A DNA stretch of 25,493 nt from an uncultured beta proteobacterium. GTDB taxonomy: Bacteria > Pseudomonadota > Gammaproteobacteria > Burkholderiales > Burkholderiaceae_B. The translations under genes were made by a program, and so were the position numbers. The stretch's first letter is position 1. Every line of letters starts with the position of its first letter. The stretch covers positions 1 to 25,493 of the forward strand of contig CAIYWO010000118.1 in assembly GCA_903929925.1 (NCBI GenBank), given 5' to 3'. Shown here in pieces: positions 14,991 to 22,941 of the stretch. The notes under the pieces are model-generated. The model did not search any database. It saw only the letters and a program-made list of their open reading frames with translations, and had not been told where the DNA came from.

Positions 14991-16607
14991 GTGATTCACA
15001 TGACGCTGACGTTTGAAGATGGTCGCCGAGAGAAAGTAAGTCTTAAACCTCCGTTTGTCATCGGTCGTTCTGCAGAGTGTGCGCTACGCATTCAGCACTG
15101 GCGAGTAGCAAAAGCGCATCTTCGTGTGCGTCGAGATCAAGCCGGATGCTATCTAGAGGATCTAGGCTCTCTGGTGGGTACGCGTATAAATGGCAATAGA
15201 CTTGATCGGTATGGCCCCGTGCAGCAAACAGATGAGGTCGTTGTTGGTCCATGTTTACTACGTTTTGCCATTTCTGAACATGAAGGCGTTGACACGAACA
15301 TAGCGCAAGCAGGTCTCGACATCGGCGCACCAGAGATTGAGCATCCTGACCCTATTGATTCCAGCAGTTTCGACCGAGCGCTTAGAAGATCTCTTCATCT
15401 GGGTCTGATTAAGGCGCTCGACTTGAGGCGCACTGATATCGCATCGCTGACTCCGGCTGGATTGCGTGACTATGCACGTGAGTGTGCGCGTCAGCTACCA
15501 CTAGACCTGGTCGAGCATATTAGCGACGTTGACAAAGACCGACTGATCGAGCTTGTGGTCATTGAGGCGGTTGGGCTAGGAGTACTTGAGCCACTGCTCG
15601 CAGATCCAGCCGTTACTGAGATTATGGTCAACGCGTTTGATGAGATCTACGTTGAAAGCAATGGAACGCTGCGGCGGTCTAATGTTGAGTTCAGCTCGGA
15701 GGTAGCTGTGCGTGGCATCATTGAACGGATTGTCTTCCCTCTTGGCAGGCGGATTGATGAGCTTTCGCCAATGGTTGACGCGCGTCTGCCTGACGGCTCC
15801 CGGCTGAACGCTGTGATTTCGCCTATCTCTTTGCGGGGAGCCTGCGTGACGATTCGCAAGTTTCCGAACAATCGTCCAACACTAGATGACTTGATTCAAA
15901 ACGGCACTCTGGCTCAACCGCTCGCGAAATTCCTGTCTTGGTGCGTTGTAAATCGAGTCAACATCCTGGTGTCGGGAGGCACCGGTTCAGGTAAAACAAC
16001 ACTACTAAATGTCCTCGCGAGCCAGATACCAAGCGTCCAGCGTATTGTCACGATCGAGGACTCCGCTGAACTACAAATTGCACATCCACATGTCGTAAAG
16101 CTAGAGGCACGACCGCCCAGCATTGAAGGACGTGGTGCGGTTACCATTTGCGACTTGGTTAAAAATGCCTTGCGTATGCGTCCTGATCGTATTGTTGTGG
16201 GCGAGGTGAGGGGGCCTGAGGCTACCGATATGCTAGCCGCTATGAACACTGGGCATGAGGGGTCCCTCACGACGCTCCATGCAAATAATCCACGTGATGC
16301 ATTGGCTCGACTCGAGACCTTGATGTTGGCTGCTCAAAGTGGTTTGCCGCATGCTGCGATACGTGACCAGATTGCCAGCGCCATACATTTGATCGTTCAT
16401 CAGGTCAGGCTGCAGAACGGCCAACGGGTAGTGCACTCAGTGGCAGAGGTGTGTGGTGTGGAGTCTGGAGTGATTCAAACACAGACCATCGCACGGATGG
16501 ACGTGGGTTCTGGACGAGCGCGTGGAGCAGGGTTAATGCCCACTTTGTTTGATCGGCTAAGTCATCGTCCAGATCCCGAAATGACAGACTGGTTCGTTCA
16601 GACATGA
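14991..16607 (+). CDS. tadA: FHA-domain fused CpaF/TadA secretion ATPase
   Basis: A 538-residue protein. Residues 1-90 form an FHA domain: GRS (25-27), AKAH (40-43) and GTRINGN (63-69). The canonical SxxH has Ala40 in place of Ser. After a linker comes the hexameric type II/IV secretion ATPase: the CpaF N-domain (about 130-310, AVTEIMVNAFDEIYVE), Walker A GGTGSGKTT (329-337), IEDSAELQI (Asp box), Walker B with GEVRG (404-408), and the His box GHEGSLTTLHANN (421-433). It powers pilus extension at the inner membrane. GTG 14991 has GGAG (14980-14983) at seven bases; an ATG at 15000 is too far from it. In most Tad loci the ATPase has no FHA domain but is paired with TadZ, absent here. Confidence 0.94.
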   Translation: MIHMTLTFEDGRREKVSLKPPFVIGRSAECALRIQHWRVAKAHLRVRRDQAGCYLEDLGSLVGTRINGNRLDRYGPVQQTDEVVVGPCLLRFAISEHEGVDTNIAQAGLDIGAPEIEHPDPIDSSSFDRALRRSLHLGLIKALDLRRTDIASLTPAGLRDYARECARQLPLDLVEHISDVDKDRLIELVVIEAVGLGVLEPLLADPAVTEIMVNAFDEIYVESNGTLRRSNVEFSSEVAVRGIIERIVFPLGRRIDELSPMVDARLPDGSRLNAVISPISLRGACVTIRKFPNNRPTLDDLIQNGTLAQPLAKFLSWCVVNRVNILVSGGTGSGKTTLLNVLASQIPSVQRIVTIEDSAELQIAHPHVVKLEARPPSIEGRGAVTICDLVKNALRMRPDRIVVGEVRGPEATDMLAAMNTGHEGSLTTLHANNPRDALARLETLMLAAQSGLPHAAIRDQIASAIHLIVHQVRLQNGQRVVHSVAEVCGVESGVIQTQTIARMDVGSGRARGAGLMPTLFDRLSHRPDPEMTDWFVQT

Positions 16608-17452
16608 TGTCAATAGAAGGTGGGCTCGCAGGCCTGTCGATTGCGTTACTGTTTTGGGTGACCCATCGAAGTCTCAACAGTGCTTGGGTCAAATATCGTC
16701 ATACGCTCAACACAGAGGCACAAGCCCAACTTACTGAGATGTTTGTGTTTGTGGACTTATCCCTACTTTGGCCGCAATTGATTGCGCTTGCAGGTGCAGT
16801 TGGGCTGCTGCTTTGGGTCTGGACCGATAGCGAGTTGCTCAGTGCGCTGACTGGCGTATTTTTGCTGTTTGCTCCCCGCATCGTGTTGGGGCGAGCACGC
16901 GCTGCGAGGGCACGTGCATTGGATCGGCAGCTACCTGATGCCTTACGTATGGTCGCCAGCGCTTTAAGTGCCGGGTCGAGCCTAAGCTCGGCGCTTAACG
17001 CTATCGCAAAGGACCTCAGTGCACCACTCTCTCAAGAACTGTCCCTCATTTTGCGCGAACAGCGAGTAGGCATTCCATTACACGATGCGTTAAAGAATTT
17101 ACGTCATCGAATTGGTACGGATAGTGTCGTGCAGGTGACAACCTTGCTGCAGGTTGGCGCCGAGTCTGGTGGCTCGTTGTCGACGCTGCTTGAGCGACTT
17201 GCCGCAAATTTGAGTGCGCAGCAGCACATTGCACTTAAAGTAGACATGCTGACTTCCCAAGGCAGAATGCAAGCCTGGGTGATTGGTCTGTTACCGATAT
17301 TGCTGCTAATTGCCCTTTACTGGATTGATCCGTATGCGATGCATTCAGTGATGACAACAGAGGCGGGGCAACTCGTTCTACTGTGTATCGCCGTACTTGA
17401 GATCGCTGGCTTACTTTGGTTGAGGTCGATCTTGCGCATGGTATCGATTTGA
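16604..17452 (+). CDS. tadB: Tad inner-membrane platform protein TadB
   Basis: A 282-residue membrane protein. It has an N-terminal hydrophobic segment (about 5-18), two segments at about 45-85, a cytoplasmic GspF-type domain (RQLPDALRMVASALSAGSSL through GAESGGSLSTLLERLA), and two C-terminal segments (about 225-275). This is the layout of TadB, the PilC/GspF-like platform protein that, with TadC, couples the ATPase to pilus assembly. It starts at ATG 16604 (or the adjacent ATG 16607), overlapping the ATPase stop, so the two are co-translated. Its TGA shares a base with the tadC ATG. Order (after cpaF, before tadC) and size both fit. Confidence 0.92.
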   Translation: MMSIEGGLAGLSIALLFWVTHRSLNSAWVKYRHTLNTEAQAQLTEMFVFVDLSLLWPQLIALAGAVGLLLWVWTDSELLSALTGVFLLFAPRIVLGRARAARARALDRQLPDALRMVASALSAGSSLSSALNAIAKDLSAPLSQELSLILREQRVGIPLHDALKNLRHRIGTDSVVQVTTLLQVGAESGGSLSTLLERLAANLSAQQHIALKVDMLTSQGRMQAWVIGLLPILLLIALYWIDPYAMHSVMTTEAGQLVLLCIAVLEIAGLLWLRSILRMVSI

Positions 17453-18249
17453 TGCTGCTTTGGAGCGGCATATTTGTTGGTGCGCTATGCGTGGGGGTGG
17501 CAACCTTCTGGTTATGCACAATGTTATGGAGTGTTGACGTTTCATCGTTTGTTACCTGGAACCAAAGACGTGCCGGAACGTTACTCTTAACGCGGGCTGG
17601 TTACCCACACTGGCATGTTGGACAACTCTATTTACTTAAATTTATAGGGTGCGGAAGCGGTGCGATTACGTCTGCAGTCTTTCTTCACTATGCAATGCCA
17701 TGGGAGGCCTGGGGTGGAGTTAATCTCATTCTAGTTTTGGTGTGTGCAGTGCTTGGCTATGCGTACCCCTCTGCATTTCTTCGTGCGCGGGCTCGAAAGC
17801 GACAGTCTTCTATTTTGCGAGATATGCCTCCGTTCTTGGACTTAATCGTCCTTGGGCTTGAATCAGGTTTGAACTTACAGGCTTCGCTTCAAATGGCGTT
17901 GCAATACAGTCGTCCAAGCGCACTGCGTTACGAGTGGGCTCGTGTTTTGTATGACATTCGCGCGGGGCAACCGCGGGCGCATGCTCTAACACAACTTGCT
18001 GTGCGTACAGACATGACTACAGTCAGACAATTGGTTTCAGCAATAAGCCAAGCTGAGTCGACCGGCTTTAGTGTGGGGGCAATTATTCGTGGCTTCAGTG
18101 ATCAGCACAGAGCAGAACGCTTGATGAAAATTGAAAAGCTCGCCATGCAGGCGCCCGTAAAAATGCTGTTCCCAATGGCGTTATGCATATTTCCTTGCAC
18201 CTTTCTTGTTCTTGGGATACCTGTTGCGGCACAGTTATTCAGTCTTTAA
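17452..18249 (+). CDS. tadC: Tad inner-membrane platform protein TadC
   Basis: A 265-residue membrane protein with hydrophobic segments at the N-terminus (about 5-25), two at about 55-105, and a C-terminal one (MLFPMALCIFPCTFLVLGIP). Between them is the GspF-type domain (MPPFLDLIVLGLESGLNLQA, ISQAESTGFSVGAIIRGF). The ATG at 17452 overlaps the tadB stop as TGATG. The frame extends upstream to a TTG at 17416 that would lie inside tadB, so I reject that start. TadC is the second half of the platform. Its stop overlaps the next gene by one base (TAATG), meaning the DUF192 protein is translated from the same message. Confidence 0.92.
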   Translation: MLLWSGIFVGALCVGVATFWLCTMLWSVDVSSFVTWNQRRAGTLLLTRAGYPHWHVGQLYLLKFIGCGSGAITSAVFLHYAMPWEAWGGVNLILVLVCAVLGYAYPSAFLRARARKRQSSILRDMPPFLDLIVLGLESGLNLQASLQMALQYSRPSALRYEWARVLYDIRAGQPRAHALTQLAVRTDMTTVRQLVSAISQAESTGFSVGAIIRGFSDQHRAERLMKIEKLAMQAPVKMLFPMALCIFPCTFLVLGIPVAAQLFSL

Positions 18250-18608
18250 TGATCAATAACTCAGAGGGACCCAAGGTGCACGCATTTCAGATAACGATTG
18301 CTAGGAATTTTATTGAACGCGCTCGAGGGCTACTTTTCTCCGATCCACAGCCACGGGGGCACCTGCTTTATTTCCCGAACTGTCGAGCCGTACATACATT
18401 TGGGATGCGCTATCCCTTAACTGTGATCTTTTTTGACGAAGGAGATCGCGTCTTGCGTGTGGTTAAAAAAGTCAATCCAAATCGAATTGTCACGTGTCTG
18501 CAGGCCCGCGCTGTGTGCGAGACAACGTGGCGACCGGAGACTAGCGACGAGAGCTTAGACATTACTCAACTGGAATTGGCTCTGGCTCGGAGTCTTGCGC
18601 AGAATTGA
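18249..18608 (+). CDS. DUF192-domain protein coupled to tadC
   Basis: A 119-residue protein of the DUF192 family. The core is RGLLFSDPQPRGHLLYFPNC, then HTFGMRYPLTVIFFDEGDRVL, the family's conserved strand-loop pattern around (F/M)xM and an Asp-rich turn. There is no signal peptide, although many family members are exported. Function is unknown; the family includes an archaeal beta-barrel structure. Translation starts within the tadC stop (TAATG), so it belongs to the Tad transcript and closes it. A frame that begins at 18183 inside tadC is not the likely start. Its last 47 bases overlap the convergent membrane-protein gene, so the Tad operon has no room for its own terminator. Confidence 0.82.
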   Translation: MINNSEGPKVHAFQITIARNFIERARGLLFSDPQPRGHLLYFPNCRAVHTFGMRYPLTVIFFDEGDRVLRVVKKVNPNRIVTCLQARAVCETTWRPETSDESLDITQLELALARSLAQN

Positions 18609-19359
18609 AAACAGAAATAAAACTTGTATAAAAACTGCAGTAGAGCACCGAGCTCGCAACCACATTGATGGGAACTTGTAAGGTGGCACTTAAGCTTTTT
18701 GGTAAGCCCAGCATGCTCAGTGCACTAAGCGTCATATCGATCGTCAAGAAAATAGCCAACCAGGACAGACCGTAGACACCAAACGCCCACTTGTTTCTCC
18801 AACAGGCAATTCCGCTATAGAACAGCGCACGGGTCATTGGAATGGAGTGCCACCCTACGAGCGCAGGCGCATACCAAAATATCGCAGCCATCAACACATA
18901 TAAAACGGCAAAAATAGCCATGGGTATACGCACAGCCTCTAACAACGGCAAAAGATCGTTATTGGTTGTGACGGATTTAAGTGCCTCGGTGACTTCTTCG
19001 GAGAACGGCAAAAAGGCAAGCAGACCTAATATCAGACAGAACACCACATACAAGGCACCCATTCCTAGCAAGCGTCGGAATACCCCGGCTAGTCGCAGTG
19101 GTGCGATCCAGGTTCCAAGTAATATCTTTTGACCTTGTTCCGCGTTGCGTGCGGCGCTGAGCGACAAGAGAGTCGCCGTTGGCATGAGCACAACAAACAG
19201 CAATGGCCCAATCGGTGGGGTGATGCTTGCAACCATGAGTATCAAACTCACAAACATGGCCCATGAAAAGAAAGCCATAGGTTGTTTACGGAAAAGCGTC
19301 CAGCCGTCGCGGACCCAACGCCATCCGGCTAGAGCGGGTAAAGATACTGCTTGCATCAA
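18562..19359 (-). CDS. BPSS1780-type integral membrane protein
   Basis: A 265-residue protein with about six membrane segments (MAFFSWAMFVSLILMVASI, PLLFVVLMPTATLLSL, MGALYVVFCLILGLLAFL, IPMAIFAVLYVLMAAIFWY, WLAIFLTIDMTLSAL, VASSVLYCSFYTSFI). The opening PALAGWRWVRDGWTLFRKQP is typical of the BPSS1780 family, widespread in Burkholderiales and of unknown function. It is translated after thrB, whose TGA overlaps its ATG (19356-19359), so they form a two-gene operon. This linkage with homoserine kinase is what I expect in the order, but I cannot check it here. Its 3' end overlaps the DUF192 gene by 47 bases. Confidence 0.8.
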   Translation of the reverse strand: MMQAVSLPALAGWRWVRDGWTLFRKQPMAFFSWAMFVSLILMVASITPPIGPLLFVVLMPTATLLSLSAARNAEQGQKILLGTWIAPLRLAGVFRRLLGMGALYVVFCLILGLLAFLPFSEEVTEALKSVTTNNDLLPLLEAVRIPMAIFAVLYVLMAAIFWYAPALVGWHSIPMTRALFYSGIACWRNKWAFGVYGLSWLAIFLTIDMTLSALSMLGLPKSLSATLQVPINVVASSVLYCSFYTSFISVFNSAQDSEPEPIPVE

Positions 19360-20333
19360 GATTCCTTGGGTAGGGCTGGGATAGTGTCCAGCGTCCTTTG
19401 GGTCAGAATACGCTCAAAATGTGTTGGGTCGTGAGGTTTGAGTGTTTGCGCCGGACGGGGAAGGTAAAAGTCGTAAAGACGTGAAATCCAAAAACGCAAG
19501 GCGGCTGCGCGCAGGAGGGCAGGCCAAAGGCGTTGTTCTTCAGGTGTGAATGGTCTGACTTTGGAATAGGCCGAGAGCCATGCATTGACGAGTTCCGGGA
19601 TGAACTTGCCCGTTGTTTGCTCAATACACCAATCGTTGAGACAGACCGCAACGTCAAACAACCAAGCATCGACCCCCGCAAAATAGAAGTCGATAAATCC
19701 ACCCAATATTGGGCTCTCATTTGTGCCAGCGAACAGGACATTGTCCCGGAATAGATCGCAGTGTGATGGCCCCTTAGGGATGCAATGCCAGTCTGCAGCG
19801 TTTCCAACAGCTACTTGCTCCGCTAAGCTATGCGTCAATAACTCGCGTGCCGATCCCGATAGAAACGGAAGCACAATCGGCGTGGTCTGCTGCCACCAAG
19901 CTAGTCCCCGTAAGTTCGGCTGGGCGATCGAAAAGTCTGCCGAGGCCAAATGGGCGCGCGCGAGCGTGGCGCCAGTTAACGCACAATGCGCAGCGCTAGG
20001 AGAGGCTATATAGGCCCCTGGTAACTTAGAGACAATGGCTGCGGGTTTGTGGTGCAGAGTAGTGAGCCTTCCCCCGTCGCGTCTGGTTTGGGGCTTGGGC
20101 ACCGGGATGCCACGTTCCGCCAAATGATGCATCAGCTCGATATAGAAAGGCAGTTGTTCAGCCTTGAGTACTTCAAAAATGGTCAACACATACTCGGCTG
20201 ACGAGGTGTGTAGAAAGTAGTTGCTGTTCTCAATGCCCGCCGCAATACCCTTCAGGGACACGAAATCACCCAGGGAATACTGGCGGAGCAAGTCGCGCGC
20301 GTCTTGGTCGCTAACAGGGGTGAATACAGCCAT
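19356..20333 (-). CDS. thrB: homoserine kinase, APH-fold (type II) ThrB
   Basis: A 325-residue kinase that phosphorylates homoserine with ATP in threonine synthesis. It has the Pseudomonas-type sequence: MAVFTPVSDQDARDLL at the start, GIAAGIENSNYF (29-40) in the nucleotide loop, the catalytic HCDLFRDN (191-198, with Cys where many have Gly or Ala) and DFYFAG (215-220) for metal binding. This family is unrelated to GHMP-fold ThrB of enterobacteria. The frame stays open to a TTG at 20358, but the ATG at 20331-20333 matches the family start; no clear Shine-Dalgarno sequence is seen. It is followed by the BPSS1780-type gene, overlapping by four bases. Confidence 0.93.
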   Translation of the reverse strand: MAVFTPVSDQDARDLLRQYSLGDFVSLKGIAAGIENSNYFLHTSSAEYVLTIFEVLKAEQLPFYIELMHHLAERGIPVPKPQTRRDGGRLTTLHHKPAAIVSKLPGAYIASPSAAHCALTGATLARAHLASADFSIAQPNLRGLAWWQQTTPIVLPFLSGSARELLTHSLAEQVAVGNAADWHCIPKGPSHCDLFRDNVLFAGTNESPILGGFIDFYFAGVDAWLFDVAVCLNDWCIEQTTGKFIPELVNAWLSAYSKVRPFTPEEQRLWPALLRAAALRFWISRLYDFYLPRPAQTLKPHDPTHFERILTQRTLDTIPALPKES

Positions 20334-20388
20334 AACGGAAAATGTTGCAAAGATTGACAAGATTGAACAGCATTACTGGGCTAATTTT

Positions 20389-20420
20389 ACCAAGTCGCCC
20401 GCACACTGCGCGCACTTGGT
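20389..20420. promoter_or_regulatory. inverted repeat in the thrB-dusA intergenic region
   Basis: ACCAAGT (20389-20395) and ACTTGGT (20414-20420) are perfect seven-base inverted copies separated by 18 bases. They lie within the 192 bases between the divergent thrB and dusA genes. Spacing of about three helical turns from end to end fits an operator, but seven-base arms this far apart can arise by chance. Confidence 0.3.
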
Positions 20421-20447
20421 GTCGAATGACCTCTAAAATCAGACGGG

Positions 20448-20462
20448 GTGCGATAATCGCAC
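20448..20462. promoter_or_regulatory. 15-bp perfect palindrome before dusA
   Basis: GTGCGATAATCGCAC reads the same on both strands except for its centre base. It contains GATAAT, which resembles a -10 box, and the word GCGATAAT, also present in complement at the dyad at 3733-3753. It sits 63 bases before the dusA start and 114 bases from the thrB start. A shared repressor site is possible. Confidence 0.4.
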
Positions 20463-20525
20463 GCGCTGTTCGCACGCTTAATTGTGTTGGAAATGATTCT
20501 CCCGCTGTCACCACATTCAGAGCCA

Positions 20526-21518
20526 ATGTCATCAATTCGCCCGACGCTTGATCGGCACGGTTGGCAACTTTGCGTCGCCCCCATGATCGATGTTACGGAT
20601 CGGCACTGCCGCTATTTTCATCGACTTCTAGCGCCACGTGCTCGGTTGTATACGGAGATGATTACTACCGGCGCGTTAACCCATGGGGATGTTGAGCGGC
20701 ATTTAGCCTTTAGTCTAGAAGAGCATCCGCTTGCGTTGCAACTAGGGGGTAGCGAACCCGATGCGCTGAAGTCTGCGGCGCGCTTAGGCGAAAAATGGGG
20801 CTATGACGAGATTAATTTGAACTGCGGCTGTCCTTCTGAAAGAGTCCAAAAGGGCTCCTTTGGCGCGTGTTTGATGTCGGAGCCCAAACTCGTCGCGGAC
20901 TGCATTAAAGCCATGCAAGACGCGGTCAGTATCCCAGTGACGGTTAAACATCGATTGGGCTTGGACTGGGACGAGAACTATGCCTTCGTCCGGGATTTTG
21001 TTGGGACGCTGTATGACACCGGCTGCCGCGTATTTATTGTTCACGCGCGCAATGCTGTCTTAAAAGGGCTGACGCCTAAAGACAATCGAGAGGTGCCCGC
21101 ACTTCGCTACGATCATGCCGCACAGTTAAAAATCGACTTTCCTGATGCGGTGATGATTCTGAATGGGGGCTTGATTAGTAGGGCAGATTGTGAAGCTGAG
21201 TACGAGCGTTTTGACGGGGTGATGCTCGGTCGCTCGCCTTGGCATAATCCCATTGTCTTAAGAGAGATTGCGCAAGCGTGGTGGCCCGACGACAAGCTCA
21301 TTCCTGAGCCTGAAATGATCGAAGCGCTCGCGTGCTACGCGCAGACGCAAATAGCAACAGGGGTGCCCCTGCGAGTAGTTGTTCGTCCCTTGCTTGGACT
21401 GTTCAATGGTAGGCCGCGCTCACGGCTTTGGAGAAGGATGCTATCCGACTCAAAACTATTGAATGACAGCCAGGCAGATCTAATCCGTCAGGCCTATCAA
21501 CTCGTTGGAGCATCTTAG
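20526..21518 (+). CDS. dusA: tRNA-dihydrouridine(20/20a) synthase DusA
   Basis: A 330-residue FMN enzyme that reduces uridine 20/20a in tRNA D-loops. It shows APMIDVTDRHCRYF (18-31), LYTEMITTGA (41-50), ALQLGGS, the catalytic Cys in NLNCGCPSERVQ (C102), the KHRLG and FIVHAR stretches, LNGG and GVMLGR, ending in the GLFNGRPRSRLWRR motif of DusA. It agrees with E. coli DusA throughout, so the DusA rather than DusB/C type is clear. The frame is open upstream to 20484; I chose ATG 20526 because it gives the usual short lead before the barrel. It is divergent from thrB. Its TAG shares TTAG with the convergent CBS gene. Confidence 0.95.
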   Translation: MSSIRPTLDRHGWQLCVAPMIDVTDRHCRYFHRLLAPRARLYTEMITTGALTHGDVERHLAFSLEEHPLALQLGGSEPDALKSAARLGEKWGYDEINLNCGCPSERVQKGSFGACLMSEPKLVADCIKAMQDAVSIPVTVKHRLGLDWDENYAFVRDFVGTLYDTGCRVFIVHARNAVLKGLTPKDNREVPALRYDHAAQLKIDFPDAVMILNGGLISRADCEAEYERFDGVMLGRSPWHNPIVLREIAQAWWPDDKLIPEPEMIEALACYAQTQIATGVPLRVVVRPLLGLFNGRPRSRLWRRMLSDSKLLNDSQADLIRQAYQLVGAS

Positions 21519-21976
21519 TCTGGGTTTGTGGTTGATTTTTCATCGGGCCAGTCACGGATATAGGCCTTTAACAACGAGTTCTCAAATTTTTGCGCCGCAA
21601 CGATTGCTTGTGCGAGGTCGTAGAAAGAGATCACCCCCAACAGTACGCCATCGTCCATGACGGGAACGTAGCGGCAATGATTGTCCAGCATCAGGTGCTG
21701 CAAGGTGTTGGCATCGGTGTCTGGCGTCACCGAGACAGGAGCGGATTCCATGATTGCCCGTATGGGCGTGGCGCCAACAGCGCCATGATTACTATTTACG
21801 TGGCGAATAATTTCGCGAAACGTCAACATGCCAGCAAGTTTGCCTTGATCCATAATCACGAGCGAACCGATGTCATGCGTGCTCATGGTTTCGAGCGCTT
21901 GGACGACTTGGGTGTCTGGCGAAGCGGTAAACAGGGTGTTTCCCTTTACGCGCAGGATTTCACTGACCTGTAGCAT
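21515..21976 (-). CDS. two-CBS-domain protein
   Basis: A 153-residue soluble protein made of a Bateman pair: CBS 1 about 5-65 (LQVSEILRVKGNTLF, MSTHDIGSLVIMDQGKLAGMLTFREI) and CBS 2 about 75-135 (IMESAPVSVTPDT, MLDNHCRYVPVMDDGVLLGVISFYDLA), with a short tail. Such stand-alone pairs bind adenosyl ligands and act as energy sensors; the target is unknown. The ATG at 21974-21976 follows a complete AGGAGG (complement of 21983-21988) by six bases, which excludes the longer frame to 22054. That ribosome binding site lies just upstream of, and partly overlaps, the end of the YihY gene, so the two are co-transcribed. Confidence 0.9.
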   Translation of the reverse strand: MLQVSEILRVKGNTLFTASPDTQVVQALETMSTHDIGSLVIMDQGKLAGMLTFREIIRHVNSNHGAVGATPIRAIMESAPVSVTPDTDANTLQHLMLDNHCRYVPVMDDGVLLGVISFYDLAQAIVAAQKFENSLLKAYIRDWPDEKSTTNPD

Positions 21977-22859
21977 GTTCTTCCTCCTTGGTGCTGCTGG
22001 CTGATTGTAGTGTTTGTTTGCGCAGAAGCGGTAGATTGGTTGCCACGTGTCCACCCAACAGCACGCCTAGCCAAGAAAAATAGACCCAGAGCAAGAAAAC
22101 CGGGATGGCGGCGAATGCCCCGTAAATCATCGTGTAGGTTGAAAAACGGGCAACGTAAAGCGCGAAACCAAACTTCATGACCTCTAAAAGCAACGCAGCC
22201 ACGAAGCCGCCCAAGAACGCATCACGCCAGAGTACTGTTGTGTTTGGCACAACAACAAAGAGCACCATGAGCCCTAAGGTGCTTACGATAAAGGGAGAGA
22301 GATTAAGCGAAAGCTCTAGTAATGCAGGGAGATCCATCACGTGGCCGAAGGACTCGCGGGCCAAAAAGGCAGTCGTCCAGAGCATGGCACTAAGTAGAAT
22401 TGGACCGACAAATATGATCATGATGTAGACAAGGAAGCGGCGAGCAGCGTGACGTTGCTCCTTTACACGCCAAATCGTGTTGAGCGCGTCATCGACCGAA
22501 ATCACCAGAGCGATGATCGTTCCGACTAAAAATACGCCTCCTATGGCGCTTAGATGGCTCGCTTGCGCAGCAAACGCATTAAGGTAATTCATGATGCTGC
22601 TTGAGATCTGCGGGGGTAGCAAATTGTTGGACAAATACTGTTGTAACGCATCATTGAACTCATCAAACTGAGGGAGCGCCGCAAAGACGGACAGCATGAC
22701 CGCAAGGAGAGGAACAATTGCAAAAACCGTCGAAAACGCCAGACTTGATGCGAGTTGCATGGTCTTCGCTTTGAGCGAACGTTTGAACGCAATGACGATC
22801 GCCAACTGCCATGTGCGCAGGGCAGTGTGTTGTTTGGCGGAAAGGTAATAGGGGGGCAT
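21960..22859 (-). CDS. YihY/BrkB-family inner-membrane protein
   Basis: A 299-residue membrane protein with about six hydrophobic segments. The family signatures are present: ASSLAFSTVFAIVPLLAVML, IGGVFLVGTIIALVISVDDALNTIW, GPILLSAMLW, VVVPNTTVLWRDAFLGGF and YGAFAAIPVFLLWVYFSWL. YihY/BrkB proteins were once called ribonuclease BN by mistake, and their transport or barrier role is unsettled. The C-terminal tail (SSTKEEEHATGQ) is hydrophilic. The ATG at 22857-22859 lacks a Shine-Dalgarno sequence, but gives the expected lead before the first segment. It is divergent from the DUF2069 gene with 82 bases between, and overlaps the CBS gene by 17 bases. Confidence 0.9.
   Translation of the reverse strand: MPPYYLSAKQHTALRTWQLAIVIAFKRSLKAKTMQLASSLAFSTVFAIVPLLAVMLSVFAALPQFDEFNDALQQYLSNNLLPPQISSSIMNYLNAFAAQASHLSAIGGVFLVGTIIALVISVDDALNTIWRVKEQRHAARRFLVYIMIIFVGPILLSAMLWTTAFLARESFGHVMDLPALLELSLNLSPFIVSTLGLMVLFVVVPNTTVLWRDAFLGGFVAALLLEVMKFGFALYVARFSTYTMIYGAFAAIPVFLLWVYFSWLGVLLGGHVATNLPLLRKQTLQSASSTKEEEHATGQ
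21983..21988 (-). promoter_or_regulatory. strong Shine-Dalgarno site of the CBS-domain gene
   Basis: Read on the minus strand this is AGGAGG, six bases before the ATG. It lies within the last codons of the yihY-like gene and settles the start of the CBS gene. Few other genes in this window have a complete site. Confidence 0.85.
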
Positions 22860-22941
22860 GCGGTGGGTGTACTGCTCAAATGGCGCGAGGAACGATGGAT
22901 AATACTAACCTGCGAAGATCAACTTCATAAAAGACCAAAGT

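Noticed and set aside
22914..22926. GAAG/CTTC inverted repeat before the DUF2069 gene
   Set aside because: Four-base arms are expected by chance.
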